Origin: Setophaga petechia
Taxonomy: Eukaryota; Chordata; Aves; Passeriformes; Parulidae
Assembly (NCBI GenBank): GCA_024362935.1
Contig: JANCRA010000177.1
Location: 496,001-560,000 of the forward strand
Direction: 5' to 3'
DNA length: 64,000 nt
The first letter of the stretch is position 1. The number at the start of each line of letters is the position of its first letter. A model generated the notes under the pieces. It worked only from the letters and a program-made list of their open reading frames with translations, had not been told where the DNA came from and ran no database searches. A program made the position numbers and the translations under genes. Of the stretch, positions 1-10,488 are shown piece after piece.

Positions 1-440
1 TGAGAGTGAGACACACACAGAGTCAGCCTCAACTTCCCGGGTAGGTGGGAAGGGGGGAGGCAGTGGAAAGAGGAGTGAGTGACCTGCACACCAGGCCGTA
101 GCTCCCGGGTAGGTGGGGGCTGCTGGGCCCAAGAGGAGTGAGTGACCTGCGAACCAAGCCAGCGTTCCCTGGGCGTGTGAAGAGCCGTAGTTAAAGAGTG
201 TGAAAGACACGCAGACAGCCCCACAGGTGAACGGGCACTGGAGACGACCCGAGTCAGGGCCCTTCCAGGAGGCCCGGAGATACTGGGACCTAGAGGCCAA
301 CCCCAAGGCGAAGGGGGGGCCACAGAGACCTGTGATTTTCTGGCAATAAAGATCCACTTTGTGTCTTGAGGGTGTGACAGAATGTGTAAGGGTGAATGAG
401 AAATAAAAGTGAGTGAATGTAGATGAATGAAAGTATGAGT
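1..440 (+). other. ERV 5' leader-like sequence
   Basis: The stretch contains repeated tracts resembling 'cccgggtaggtggg', purine-rich spacers and an AATAAA at about 345. This style matches the untranslated leader between the 5' LTR and gag of avian gammaretrovirus-like ERVs. No coding frame is evident. The assignment rests on general resemblance and on the retroviral pol fragment that follows directly. Confidence 0.35.
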
Positions 441-448
441 TATGTGGA

Positions 449-1065
449 TTGTGCATTTCAAGCCTTACCATATCTCCTAGGAGGGAGGTATATTGTATTG
501 AAAAGCAGTGTGAGAAAAAGGTTTTTTTGGGAAAAGTGGTATTTAAGTTGTTAGTAAAAAGTGAAAAACAAAGATTAGTCAATGAGGAACTAATTTTAGA
601 AGTTTTAAAAGCATTAAAATTACCTAAGAGAGCTGTAGTACCTACTAAGGGACACCAAAAGGTAAAGATCCCAGAAATAAGGGGAAATAATTTGGCAGAT
701 CAGGAAGTTAAAGATGCAGCAGAAAATGGAGCTGAAAGAGTTAATATTAACGCAAATGAGGAAAAATTGGAAATTCCAAAGTTTAGAGAAGCAAAAAGGG
801 GAATTAAAACAAGATCAGTAGCCAACAAGATAAATTGGGGAAATAGAAACATCTCGATAGAAGACAATTAGATAATAAAACGCTTACTAGAGAATAGCAG
901 AGGACATGTATCAAAAAAGCCCAGTGACATACTCAGGCTTTGTGTGACCGTTTTTTTAAAGGAACTATGGGTGCATTGAGAATTTTTAGAGTAGAACAAG
1001 AAGTAACTGAAAGATGTATAATTTGCCAAAGGATAAATAAAAAAGTGATGAGAAAAACAATATGA
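449..1065 (+). pseudogene. ERV pol fragment: RNase H end and integrase zinc-binding region
   Basis: The open part (449-871) carries the C-terminal RNase H signature with a GHQK motif followed by a GNNLADQ-like motif, as in gammaretrovirus-like Pol. After a stop at 869-871 the same frame continues through an internal stop into a CxxC zinc-finger piece (CIICQ) near 1016-1034, typical of the integrase HHCC domain. No catalytic integrase core follows. The piece is a decayed fragment of an endogenous retrovirus, not a host gene. It precedes gag and protease fragments of a similar element, the reverse of proviral order, so at least two element copies or a rearrangement are involved. Confidence 0.75.
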
Positions 1066-1341
1066 GAAGGTCGTGAGTTGGCTCGTCGACCAAGCAGAAG
1101 TTTGGATTTGTTAAGCTCTGGTTTTATTTGTAAAAACCGTTTAATCCAGAAGAAAAAGAGTATACCACCTGCTGGGGAGGGGGGAGGTTGTAAGAAAATA
1201 ACATTTTTTTGAAAGGCAATAAAAGAAAGAAAGAGTGAAAATGTAAGGCTGGGAACAAAGTATTACCGCATCCATTCCCGTCTGTTCCCCCGCTCGTTCG
1301 CAGATGCACCACCCCCCCAGCCCCTGTGCCGGCTCCGGCAC

Positions 1342-1453
1342 AGTCCGTCCGTCCCAGTCCGTCTGTCCTAGTCCGTCTGTCCCAGTCCGTCTGTCCCAGT
1401 CCGTCCGTCCCAGTCCGTCCGTCCCAGTCCGTCTGTCCCAGTCCGTCTGTCCC
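1342..1453. repeat. 14-bp minisatellite, about 8 copies
   Basis: Units close to agtccgtctgtccc repeat every 14 bases with C/T substitutions. The array creates artificial open frames on both strands. Confidence 0.9.
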
Positions 1454-1570
1454 ATCCCCAGCTGCCCTGGCTCTGGTCGGCTCCCGCCGCTGCAGCCGGG
1501 GTCAGTCCCGGCTTTGTCTCTGCCGGATCAGCCGCCATCAGCCATGTGGGGGCGATCCACGCTCCAGCTC

Positions 1571-1912
1571 GGTCCGCACCGGAACAGCCCCTCGGGCGAT
1601 CCCGGCTGCAGACCCCGCCTGTGGAGCACCGAGACTCGGAGCCGGGCCGATCCCCTCGGGCGATCCCGGCTGCAGACCCCGCCTGTGGAGCACCGAGACT
1701 CGGAGCCGTGCCGATCCCCTCGGGCGATCCCGGCTGCAGACCCCGCCTGTGGAGCACCCAGACTCGGAGCCGTGCCGATCCCCTCGGGCGATCCCGGCCG
1801 CAGACCCCGCCTGTGGAGCACCGAGACTCGGAGCCGTGCCGATCCCCTCGGGCGATCCCGGCTGCAGACCCCGCCTGTGGAGCACCGAGACTCGGAGCCG
1901 TGCCGAGTGCCC
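1571..1912. repeat. 64-bp GC-rich minisatellite, about 5.3 copies
   Basis: The landmark 'gaccccgcctgtggagcacc' recurs at 1611, 1675, 1739, 1803 and 1867, an exact 64-base period with few substitutions. Since 64 is not a multiple of three, each unit shifts frame. The absence of stops therefore opens long ORFs in several frames on both strands (for example 215 aa on + and 235 aa on -). These are artefacts. Confidence 0.95.
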
Positions 1913-1944
1913 CGTCCTGCCCTGAGCTCCCTTCCCTTGGTAAA

Positions 1945-2110
1945 TAAATAAAAGAGATATTTGGAGAATCCCATAGGCATAGCTGAACAATTAGACCAAT
2001 TTTTAAGTCCAAACATTTATACTTGAGAAGAGATGCGGTCTGTAATGAAAATAATATTTTTCTCAGGAAGAACAAAATGCCAACTGTACCTCCTGAGTGG
2101 GGTTAAAATA
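1945..2110 (+). pseudogene. ERV gag capsid fragment
   Basis: A reading frame with a stop and small indels shows an 'EQLDQFL' then 'PNIYT' capsid motif around 1980-2030, as in gammaretrovirus-like Gag. It is short and interrupted, and lies upstream of the protease fragment as expected for one element. Confidence 0.6.
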
Positions 2111-2398
2111 ATAAGGCGAAGAGTAAACACATGAATAATTATTGTAATTACATAACCAAGGGAATAAATGAGACAGCATATCAAAGGCAAAATGCAAACA
2201 CCAAAGGTTTTTGAGGGACAGCTTTCAGAGGAGAAAGAAGAAACTCCAACTAAATAGATAAGGAAACTTAAGAGAAATAAGAAAATAGTCCTAAGTAAGC
2301 AGAAGATCTGAAAATCTTTAAAGAGATGGGCACATAAGAAGAATAAGGAAGTCATAAGCTCTAATTTTTTTAGGAGAGACAAATACCATCTATAGACT

Positions 2399-2770
2399 GT
2401 GATAACTTTAAAAGTGAGTCCCCAAGGATTAGAATTTGTTATAGACACAGGGGCAGAGAGAACCTGCCTGTTAAATATTCCAAAAAGTTATAGTGTGTGT
2501 GAGCAAATATATAGTGAATGTAACAGGGGAAAAAAAAAAAAAGGAGAAAGTTTTACATTTTTAGTAATTCAAGATGTAGTAATTGAGAGAAGAAACTAAA
2601 ATTTAGATGGGAGATGTCTTATTGGTCCCAGGGAACGGTAGTAATTTATTGAGATTACCTAGATTATTGAAATATTATAGATTATAAATTGAGGAGTACG
2701 CACAAGTAGCAAAATTTGTGTATCAAAAATTGACAGAAGGAGATGATATAAAACAGACCAAAGAAGATAT
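2399..2770 (+). pseudogene. ERV protease and start of reverse transcriptase, decayed
   Basis: The frame from 2399 includes the retroviral aspartic protease active-site motif DTGA (in FVIDTGAERTCLL) about 17 residues in. It runs to a stop at 2597-2599. A poly-A run at 2529-2542 sits inside the frame. The downstream sequence to about 2770 looks like N-terminal Pol (VYQKLTEGDD). There are several stops, so it is inactive. Confidence 0.7.
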
Positions 2771-2839
2771 TGTTAAATTAAAAGAGTTAAGTTAAAACTA
2801 GTCTAAGTTCCAGCTTTAAGCTTACCCTTGTTTGAAAAA

Positions 2840-3045
2840 AATCCTTTATCATTTATACATAAATCCAAAAAATGGAGTAGCTCATAAAATTTTAATTCAA
2901 GAGTGAGGAAGAGTAAAAAATATCTAGTAGCTTACATATCAAAGATGTCAGACCCAGTAAGCCACAGCTAGCCAGTATGTATTTAAGTTATCTAGTAAAA
3001 GAAAGTTGTAAGCTTACTTTTAGAAGTAAATTAGTTAGGTTCACC
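2840..3045 (+). pseudogene. ERV RT/RNase H connection fragment
   Basis: With frame changes, the translation shows the connection-domain motif VAY-SKM-DPVS and then ESCKLTFRSKL, typical of gammaretrovirus-like Pol between RT and RNase H. The catalytic RT core is missing between this and the protease piece, so an internal deletion is inferred. Confidence 0.6.
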
Positions 3046-3379
3046 TTGTGCCGTCTGAAGTGTGTTGAATCAGAGAAAAAAAAAAGGTAACAAGAGAAGA
3101 AAGGGAGAAGTTGAAGTAAAGAAGTAGTTAAGAAACTCTGAGATGTTAGAATGTGAAGTGATAACATCTTTATAGTAGAAGAGAGCAGAAGTGTGAATGC
3201 GAGTTTTATTTGTTTTTTGCATGAAAGGCAGGGAAGTGTCTTAACACACGGTTGTTAGGAGGTTATTCAGTGCCGAACTGAGGTTCAGAAGGAGTTTAGC
3301 AGAACGGGCCCTCCTTGAAGAGAAAAGAGGATAAGTTGCCCAGAGAAAGACAAAGAATGTCAGGAGCACCTGGGGACGC

Positions 3380-3625
3380 CAAGTTTGGGGCTGTCGAGGT
3401 TGGGAGGTGTCTGAGCGCTCCCCGCGAGCGGCGGGGTCTCGGGGCTGCGGCAGGGACCCATCCATGGCGGTGACCCGGCGGCGGTGCTGGCAGCACAGGA
3501 CACAGGTTTGCCGGCCAGGAGCGGGCTGGCTCCGTGGCGGAACTGCCGGGGGGCTCCCAGACTGTCGGGGTCCCGAGCCCAGGATGGCAGCGTCAGGCCC
3601 GGTAAGTGAGCAGAGAGAGAGAAGG
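3380..3625 (+). promoter_or_regulatory. CpG-rich segment with a short ATG exon-like stretch
   Basis: This local CpG-rich stretch within otherwise AT-rich ERV sequence ends in a six-codon ATG frame (starting about 3583) directly followed by a consensus donor, gtaagt, at 3601-3606. This resembles a first exon in a CpG-island promoter, but no downstream exon is recognised. A purine-rich GA tract (3608-3660) follows. Confidence 0.25.
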
Positions 3626-4699
3626 AAAGAGAAAGAGAGAGAAGGAGAAAGAGAGAGGGCAAAAGGAACCCAAGGCAGCCCCCAGGGTCCCCATGCCCGG
3701 GGCTGCTCTGCCCTGCTCCAGCCCTGCAGCCGAGGGGCAGCACCGGGGGAAGGGCGAAGAACAGCATCGACAGCAAGGCTGTGAAGAGAGGGGGAGGGAG
3801 GCCAGCACTAAAAGATAAAATCAAAGCAGAGATTGATGACTCTCCAAACCTCACGAAGTGGTTTGTTTTTTTCTTAAGTAAGAAGTTTTTTAAGTTTTTT
3901 TTCTGTATTTTGTTTGCTGTTAAAGAGAAGGGTTTTTTTTTTCCTGAAGAAGAAGAGCCTGCTGTGGAGAAAGCTTTTAGCTAAACCCAGAAAGTTTGGA
4001 AGAAAAGCGAATAGTAAAAGTTAATGCAGTATGATCTTTCTTTTATTACTGTGCTATTAAGAAGTCCTTTCCAAGTACTACTGAAGCAACAATCACGGAA
4101 AAAGAGTGAATTCATGCCAGTAGAATCAAAGGACTTGTGAAGAAACCTGAAAAATGAACTATCACATTTCAACCGAGTGATACTGAACTGACTTTCCAAT
4201 GGGGACTGAGTGGTAATAGTTTAAGAAAACTCAAATGATCCAAGAAATGTACAACGAATAACACTGAATAAGGAAACAAGATAACGTTTATATCACTGGT
4301 TTCAAGCACTGCCTGACTAAAGCATCTCCTTGGTAGAAGAATACTTCAGATAGAAGGATCAAGACTGTTTTTGTATTGTGACCTTAGCCTGAGAATTATA
4401 CAAGGGAGAAAGAGAATTACCATTTCCATTAGTAAACTTTATTTGATTCATTTCCAATACTGGACATACTAGCTGGGTTATCAGTAAATGCTTAAATTGT
4501 GAGAGTAATTAGTATTGTGGTTCACAAAATTTATGCTCTTATTGCAAAAAGTGATAAAGTAATAACTTTGTTTTGTAGATAGGAATTATTAGTGCCTGTT
4601 GAATGGGAGATACCTGAGGAACAGTAGGAGACCAGTTTAAGGGAGTGGAAAAAAAAATTCCCTGAAAATTAGTTAAGTGAAAGTAACAAGGAAATAGAG

Positions 4700-5650
4700 G
4701 GCAAGACCAGATTGGTCTCTGTATATCGCCACCGAGAAGATCAAATATACCTGCTGTGGGTTGCAACCTCACAGGCATGGGAGGTGGGAGTAGAAGCCAT
4801 ACTGGACCTCCATTAATTCCTGTTTCTGGCACTCATTTGTTGTCTTTTCCCTTTTGGGATACCAGCAGGATTGTGTCACAAATGCTACAGAAAGCATCAC
4901 ATGGAAAGAAACCAAAGTTCCTCTTTTATTACACGCACCCATGTCAACAGCCACTGTTATAACCCATCCAAATTAAGAACTTGTAGGCGAAACAGAGTAA
5001 ATTATTGGATTACAAGAAACTTAGAAAAAAGTGGCAATAGATTTGGAACTGAATGTCCAAAAGGAGAGAGATGGATTTGTTTGAAATTTAATCTTGAAGA
5101 TATGGTTCAGGATTTGGTAAAAAAACAAAAAACAAAAAACCAAAAACAAATAATAAATGAAAAGGTAAAACCAGCACAGCAATCTAACTCTGTATTGACT
5201 CCAAATCATCTGTTGAATCGTATTACAAGACTCCAAGCAGTTATAGAAACGATAGCAAATAAGGCTGCACAGGCATTAGAGTTAATATTAAGTCAGCTAA
5301 GCCAAACAAAAACTGTAGTGTACCAGAATAGGCTGGCTTTAGACTATTTATTGGCCAAAGAAGAGGGTGTTTCTGGAAAGTTCAATATATCAGATTGTTG
5401 AAAATTGATGACCACAGAAAAGTCATTCTAGCAAAAGCAAAATAAATCAAAAAGGAAAAAAAATATATATGCATATAATAACCCAAGTACCAGTCCAAAA
5501 AAATTAGAAAATAATGTAAAAACCTAGCTGATGGAATAATGTATTAGAAGAAATGAAGATCTTTCATTTTATGTGTTAAAACTGTTTATATATTTCTTCC
5601 TTGTGTAGTCCCCTGTTTTATTTTGCCACCATAGTCCAGAAGATGCAAAT
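4700..5650 (+). pseudogene. ERV env, SU end and transmembrane subunit, truncated
   Basis: The frame from 4871 to 5401 encodes a gammaretrovirus-like envelope segment. It shows SU-like cysteine motifs, then the TM heptad region and the conserved [11 protein letters not shown] motif (near 5325-5355) followed by a CGKFN-like motif in which the first C of the CX6CC region has changed (GVSGKFN). The frame stops at 5399-5401. Decayed sequence continues to a hydrophobic stretch near 5600. The upstream SU and signal peptide are not recognisable, so a functional envelope is excluded. Confidence 0.75.
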
Positions 5651-5849
5651 AGATAGGAAATATTGCTCAAGCCAAATGATTTACAAAGAATGAGAGTGGA
5701 GATTGTGAAAAATGCATGTATTTTATGATTGGCTTTTCGCAAATATTAAAATGAATATTATATGTGTGGTGTTAGGAAGTAATGCTGTATTAATTCTCTT
5801 AAGTACTGTGTTAAATATAGTTTTAGGTTATAAAAATTGTTAAAATAGA

Positions 5850-6318
5850 AACTGTGCTATGTAGGATGCTTTGTTTAACAGAGAGGACATGCAGTGAGAT
5901 AGCAGCCACAAGACACCTAAATCTTTCAGAGAAAAGGAATTTATTGCCTTCTTATCAGAAGAAACTAACTACTTCCCGCCTTGAAGGCGCTGTTAGGATT
6001 AGAAGGAAGAAGTTGACACTGACCAGACAGAATCCTGTGTTTGAATGGAATTTATGCATCATGTATGAAGTGTATGAATATGCAATGGGCTATTGTTTTT
6101 AAGGGTTAATCTTTTGTTGGCAGGGGTCCTTTTCCGGGCTCGTGATGCCCAGAAAAAGGTACCCGGACATCTGTAATTCTTTGTTTTTATTGTCTCATAT
6201 TGTCCTAATTTAAATTGTCCAAATTATTATGACTCTAATTGTATTACTATTTTTATAACCATTTTATTACTATTAAACTTTTAACAATTTCAAAAGCAAG
6301 TGATTGGCATTTTTCACA
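5850..6318 (+). repeat. Gammaretrovirus-like 3' LTR, boundaries approximate
   Basis: The sequence lies downstream of env. It has an R-like start 'gggtccttttccgggctcgtgatgcc', split here only by its length (about 6123-6148), an ATTAAA-type poly(A) signal near 6273, and a U5 end 'tgattggcatttttcaca' finishing in CA at 6318. The U3 start is not resolved. Confidence 0.5.
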
Positions 6319-6539
6319 GAATATAAAAAAAGGAAACATGCTTACCTCACACCTTGACAAAACAGTGGAAAGCAGCTTGAGAAAGGAATATGAACATCAC
6401 CTCAAGGACTAATAGTTTTGACCAAGGGAAGCTGGACATCACTGTTATGAGATTTATAGTCCTTGCAATCAAAAGGTAAAGCCATGTCTGGAATCTGGAC
6501 CCCACCAGCTGGGATCCTTCTTTCTTCATTCACAAGTTG

Positions 6540-6842
6540 GACCCCCCACTACCTGAGATACTCCTTTTCTGGGATACATCCTGAGAAAAACTAAATCACA
6601 ATAGTGTATAGAATTGTGACGTAAAAACTGGAAAGAGAAACTGCTGATGAGTAAAAATAAAACTGCTGAGAAAGCTTATGAGTGCCCCTATAAATACCTG
6701 TAAGCCTCAACTATCGGTGTGCAGTTGGAGGGAAAGCTTCCCCCACTGTACCCAGCGCAGTATTGCACATACTTTAACAGAATAATTAATAATTTCATTG
6801 CTGCTTGAATATTGGCCTAGTCAAGCTTCTCATTTATAAAAG
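6540..6842 (+). repeat. LTR fragment of another avian ERV
   Basis: The segment carries a TATA-like 'cctataaatacc' near 6690, a cap-region 'gtgtgcagttggag', a downstream 'aataattaataatttc' and an end resembling 'gcttctcatttata'. This organisation is like the U3-R-U5 of avian ERV LTRs. It abuts the start of the MROH tandem unit at 6848. Confidence 0.5.
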
Positions 6843-6847
6843 TATAC

Positions 6848-7251
6848 TACTGATTTAGGTGCACTATCTTGCTTGTTTTTGCTTGTCATTAAAACCAAGC
6901 ACACATTGTTCGTTGGATGTATCATCTTACATTATGTTTCCTTCACGTTCACAGTAAAATCAGAACATTATTTCCAGTGGTGTGTCCTTTAAATTGCCTC
7001 TGTCAATTGGCAGAACACCAGGAGGCTCCTGAGGAGCCAGGGTGCTGGGAAGCCCTGAGCAATTGGGTGTCAGAGGGCACAAGCAGCCCTCAGGCAGCCG
7101 CCTTGTCCCTGGCACGCGGCTGGTCTGGCGCTTGCCCAGAGCGTCTCCCAGGCCTGCGGCAGAAGCCCTCGAGGCCGGGACACCCACCCAGCAGGAGGGT
7201 GGGGGCACCCCCGAGGTGCCCAGGCTGGGCTGGCTGGGCACAGGGAGGGCA
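6848..7251 (+). repeat. 404-bp direct repeat, left copy, start of MROH unit
   Basis: This stretch matches 15661-16064 over its full 404 bases with no indel and roughly ten substitutions by eye. It marks the start of a tandem unit of about 8.8 kb containing MROH copy A. Its GC-rich second half resembles the 3' flank of the MROH genes. Confidence 0.85.
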
Positions 7252-9500
7252 GGGGGCTGCTGCCAGGGCACGGCCACTGGGCGCTGCCAATGAGGGACAG
7301 GGGGCAGAGGCAGGGCTGGCGGCAAGCCCGGGCCCTGGCGGCTGCCCAGGCCACGGTGCCGTGACCGAGGCCCCACTGACCCAGAGCTCGGGGCCCGCAG
7401 AGCTGCTGCCTCCATGGGCAGGGCGGCCGTGTCTCCTCCAGCAGGGCTGCGGAGTTGCTGCTGCCCCGGCGGCTCTGGAGCCCACAGAAACAGCACCAGA
7501 GCGGGCTCAGCAACAGCAGCACCCCGAACGGCGGCACCTGCTCGGCCGGGCATCCGCACCCGCCGGGATGCCAGACGGGGGGAGCCCGGGGGCACCATGG
7601 CCCCTGCTTTGGCAAAAGGCTCAGCAGAGTTGGCCACAATGGCTCTCTCTTGACTTGCCAGCCTCACAGCAACGCTTGGCTGCTTCAGCTGCTGCCTGTG
7701 CCCCTGCCTGACTTCCATGGCCGGGCTTGAGGGCAGCCTCGCCTCCCACAGGCGGCGTCCCAAGGCAGCGGCATTGGTGCCAAGGGCACAGAGACACTCT
7801 GATGGGGCACCAGCCCTGCGCTGCAGCTGCCCTCCCTCCCCTCCATGCAGGCACCTTAAAGACACATGCGTCAGCTCTGAAATGAAATCCTGGACTTGCT
7901 TGGAACAAAGGAGGCGCTGGAGAAAACCTGGGACTTCCATGGCTCAGTTTTCCTCTCCACTTGGGGAATCACAGAATGCCAGAACACTTGGCGTTGCAAA
8001 ATATCAGGAAGATCATCCAGTTCCCACCCTGCCGTGGGCACAGGCGCTGTGCAGGCACAGCTGTCAGTAGAACTGGAAGAACACCTTTCCATGTTTACCA
8101 TTTCCTCTCCTGGATTTAAAGCTAACATGAAAAGTTCAGCTGGTTACAGCTGAATTATGTAGCTCACAGGATTTGGAGTCTCCAGTGGGCCGTGGTATGT
8201 TCATTCAGCCCTTGTTAGACCATCCAGATAGAGCTCAGCCCTGTGCAGCCCAGGCACAGGCAGCAGATTGGTCCATTTCAGCATCCCAAAGTTTTTGGGG
8301 CTTCCTGTCCTCCCTGAGACTCCTGAATCCTGTGGATACTAAAAGCCTGGTCAGAGAGAAAGCCAGATAAACTTTCCCAGAAATTGTTCTAGCAGGTTTT
8401 AAGAAGGTGGAGAGAAAGCATGAAAACAGCCTTGCAGCTGGGTTTTGAAACAGTTGTTTTCTCATCAGATGGTTTACCAAAGGGTGGTCCCTAAGAAATC
8501 AACGGGTGACAGGTGTTATTAAGAGCCAATCAGCTTCTGGGTGAACAGTGTAGCTTGTAATATCGGGGGATTAAGAATAAAGAAAGCATTTATGCCATCT
8601 GAAAATGCATGGAGTGTGTCACTTGTTTATCCGTTCCTTACTCAACAGTGACATGAATCCATTCTTGAATTCCCAGGTAGTGCTGTGCAGCACATTAGAA
8701 CACAGGAACTGCCTCTTTGGCTCATTCTTGGGTTTGCTGCTCTTGCCTAAAGTAATCATCAGGAGTATGTGCCAATGTAAAAATGATAGCTGAACACCAG
8801 GGAATTTTTCTCTATTGTTTAAAACTAAACCCTTGTATGACTGTTCAGAGACTCCAAAATCCAGTGTAAAAATGACAGCTTTGGTGTTTAAGAATCCCAG
8901 AAATGGCAGCACTGGCAGCCAGAAATGTTGACATGTGATTTTTCTGGTCAAGGATTTGAATGCTAATGCAGAAATTACAAAACTGTTAAAAGAAGTTTTC
9001 ATTGGCAACCCCCTTTAAATGGCATCAGCACACTTCCAAGGGACAGGGTATGACAATGGGGACGGTCCTTGGCACTTAATGGCTTCAGATCTGGGACAGA
9101 AATGTTTTGCCTGGTTTCACCCAAGAGTTCAGGTTTTCCCAGGGCTTTGATCGACTGCTCACTGCAGGTAGCTTTCACTAAATGCAAAAGGATGGAACAG
9201 CAGAACTTCTGGAGAAGGTGCCCTAGGGATAGGGAGAAAACCTTGAAAATGGTCAGAAGGCTCTGGAAAGCATTAAATAAAAAATCAAAACGAGATGTAG
9301 CCCTGTTACTTCTCAGGCTCTTTGGGTCTGGAGGAAATATTTGCCTTGCATCAGCTATGACACAGACAGACAGGCAGCAACTGGAGCCTTGAACATCGCA
9401 GACTGGGCTAGTGTTTTTCCCAGAAGAACTGACAGAAGATTACATTAAACATGACACGGCCTATATACAATCAAATCATCCAGGGAAACTCAGCAGCTGA
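7252..9500. other. 5' spacer of MROH copy A, no supported gene
   Basis: GC-rich DNA (7252-7900) is open in several overlapping frames on both strands, which is a composition effect. A short CR1 remnant follows at 7965-8060, then AT-richer sequence. A frame at 9069-9392 (107 aa) has no recognisable domain. No convincing splice pattern links these to a gene. Confidence 0.5.
7965..8060 (-). mobile_element. CR1 LINE 3'-end remnant
   Basis: 'aatcacagaatg' followed by 'aagatcatccagttcccacc' and 'ctgccgtgggca' matches the reverse complement of the avian CR1 3' untranslated region. Only about 100 bases remain. Confidence 0.75.
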
Positions 9501-9519
9501 TGGTGTTGTGGTGCTACTG

Positions 9520-9860
9520 CCAATCCCTTCCATGAGAAAATCCTTTCATGACTGACTAACAGCTTCTGCCTTCTGACAGAGGCCAAGTGTTGCCAGCAGC
9601 TGCTCCAGGTGCTCCTGCCATCAGCCCCCAATGCACGTGGGCTTTGGCTCCCTGTGGCACAGAAGCCCCCCGGGGGCACAGGTCTCTGGGGCAGGAGACG
9701 GGCACCAGCGCTACCAGGGCTCGGGGGGTGGCAGCTCTGCTTGGGCAGGGACTCTGCCACAGCTGCTGATGGCAGCGCTGCCCGGGCCCCAGGGCTCAGA
9801 GCAGTGTTGGTGCCCGGGCCCACACGTTCCTTGTGCGTGTCACAGCCGCGGCTTTAGGAT
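9520..9860 (+). repeat. Spacer segment shared with the flank of MROH copy D
   Basis: The stretch beginning 'cttctgccttctgacagagg' (about 9567) aligns, with moderate divergence, to the reverse complement of about 58150-58505. It includes the shared 'gggactctgccacagctgctg'. In one place it lies 5' of an MROH copy and in the other 3' of one, as expected for spacer DNA of a tandem array. Confidence 0.7.
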
Positions 9861-10488
9861 GGCCAGGGGCTGGGCCGTGTTCCAAGGAGGCCGTGCCAGC
9901 TTTCCTGGAAGGCCCCGTGCCCTTCCCAGCGCGGCTGCGTCGGCAGCCCTGGGGGCTCCTTCTGCTGCCTTGAGCCCGCAGAGCAAAGCAGCGTTTGCTG
10001 ATGCTCTGAGCCCTTCCTAAAGATCCTGTGGGGCTGCCTTAGACACCTGGGGCCAGGCATTCCTTCCAGCATGGGCCACTTTGGCTGGGCTGGGGGTGGC
10101 CCCAGGGCAGGCGGCAGTGTGTGCAAGGGCCCTTGGTGACACGCTGCAGCATGGTCACTGTGACATGGAACGGGACCCGGTGTCCAAGGGCTCTTTGTGA
10201 CACGTGGGAAATAGAAGCTTGCCCAGGTGCTCGGAGTACACAACAGGGCACAACGGGACAGAGAGGTGCCGTGAGGAGCCTCCGCAGAGCACACTCGTTC
10301 GTGTCCCACTCGGAGCTTGTCCGAGGCGTTGTTCCTTTAGCTGAGCTCGAGGCCAGACCACAGGACTTGCTGACCCGTGGTCTCCCCGAGGCTTCTCTTT
10401 TACAGCTGCCCTTGAGGGCAGAGTGTGGCACTTGGTGCCCTGGAGCTTTTTGAAGACATCTCTCCTGCAAGCAGCTCCAGTCACTGAC

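Noticed and set aside
1304..2075. Long frames of 130-235 aa on both strands
   Set aside because: They are produced by the stop-free 14-bp and 64-bp tandem repeats; no domain and no consistent codon pattern.
6917..7940. 264-aa plus-strand and 326-aa minus-strand frames
   Set aside because: They overlap each other in GC-rich DNA, are low-complexity (Ala, Pro, Gly), and part of the stretch is the 404-bp repeat. No splice pattern.
7965..8060. Possible conserved coding exon
   Set aside because: The sequence matches the CR1 3' end and the frame there is incidental.
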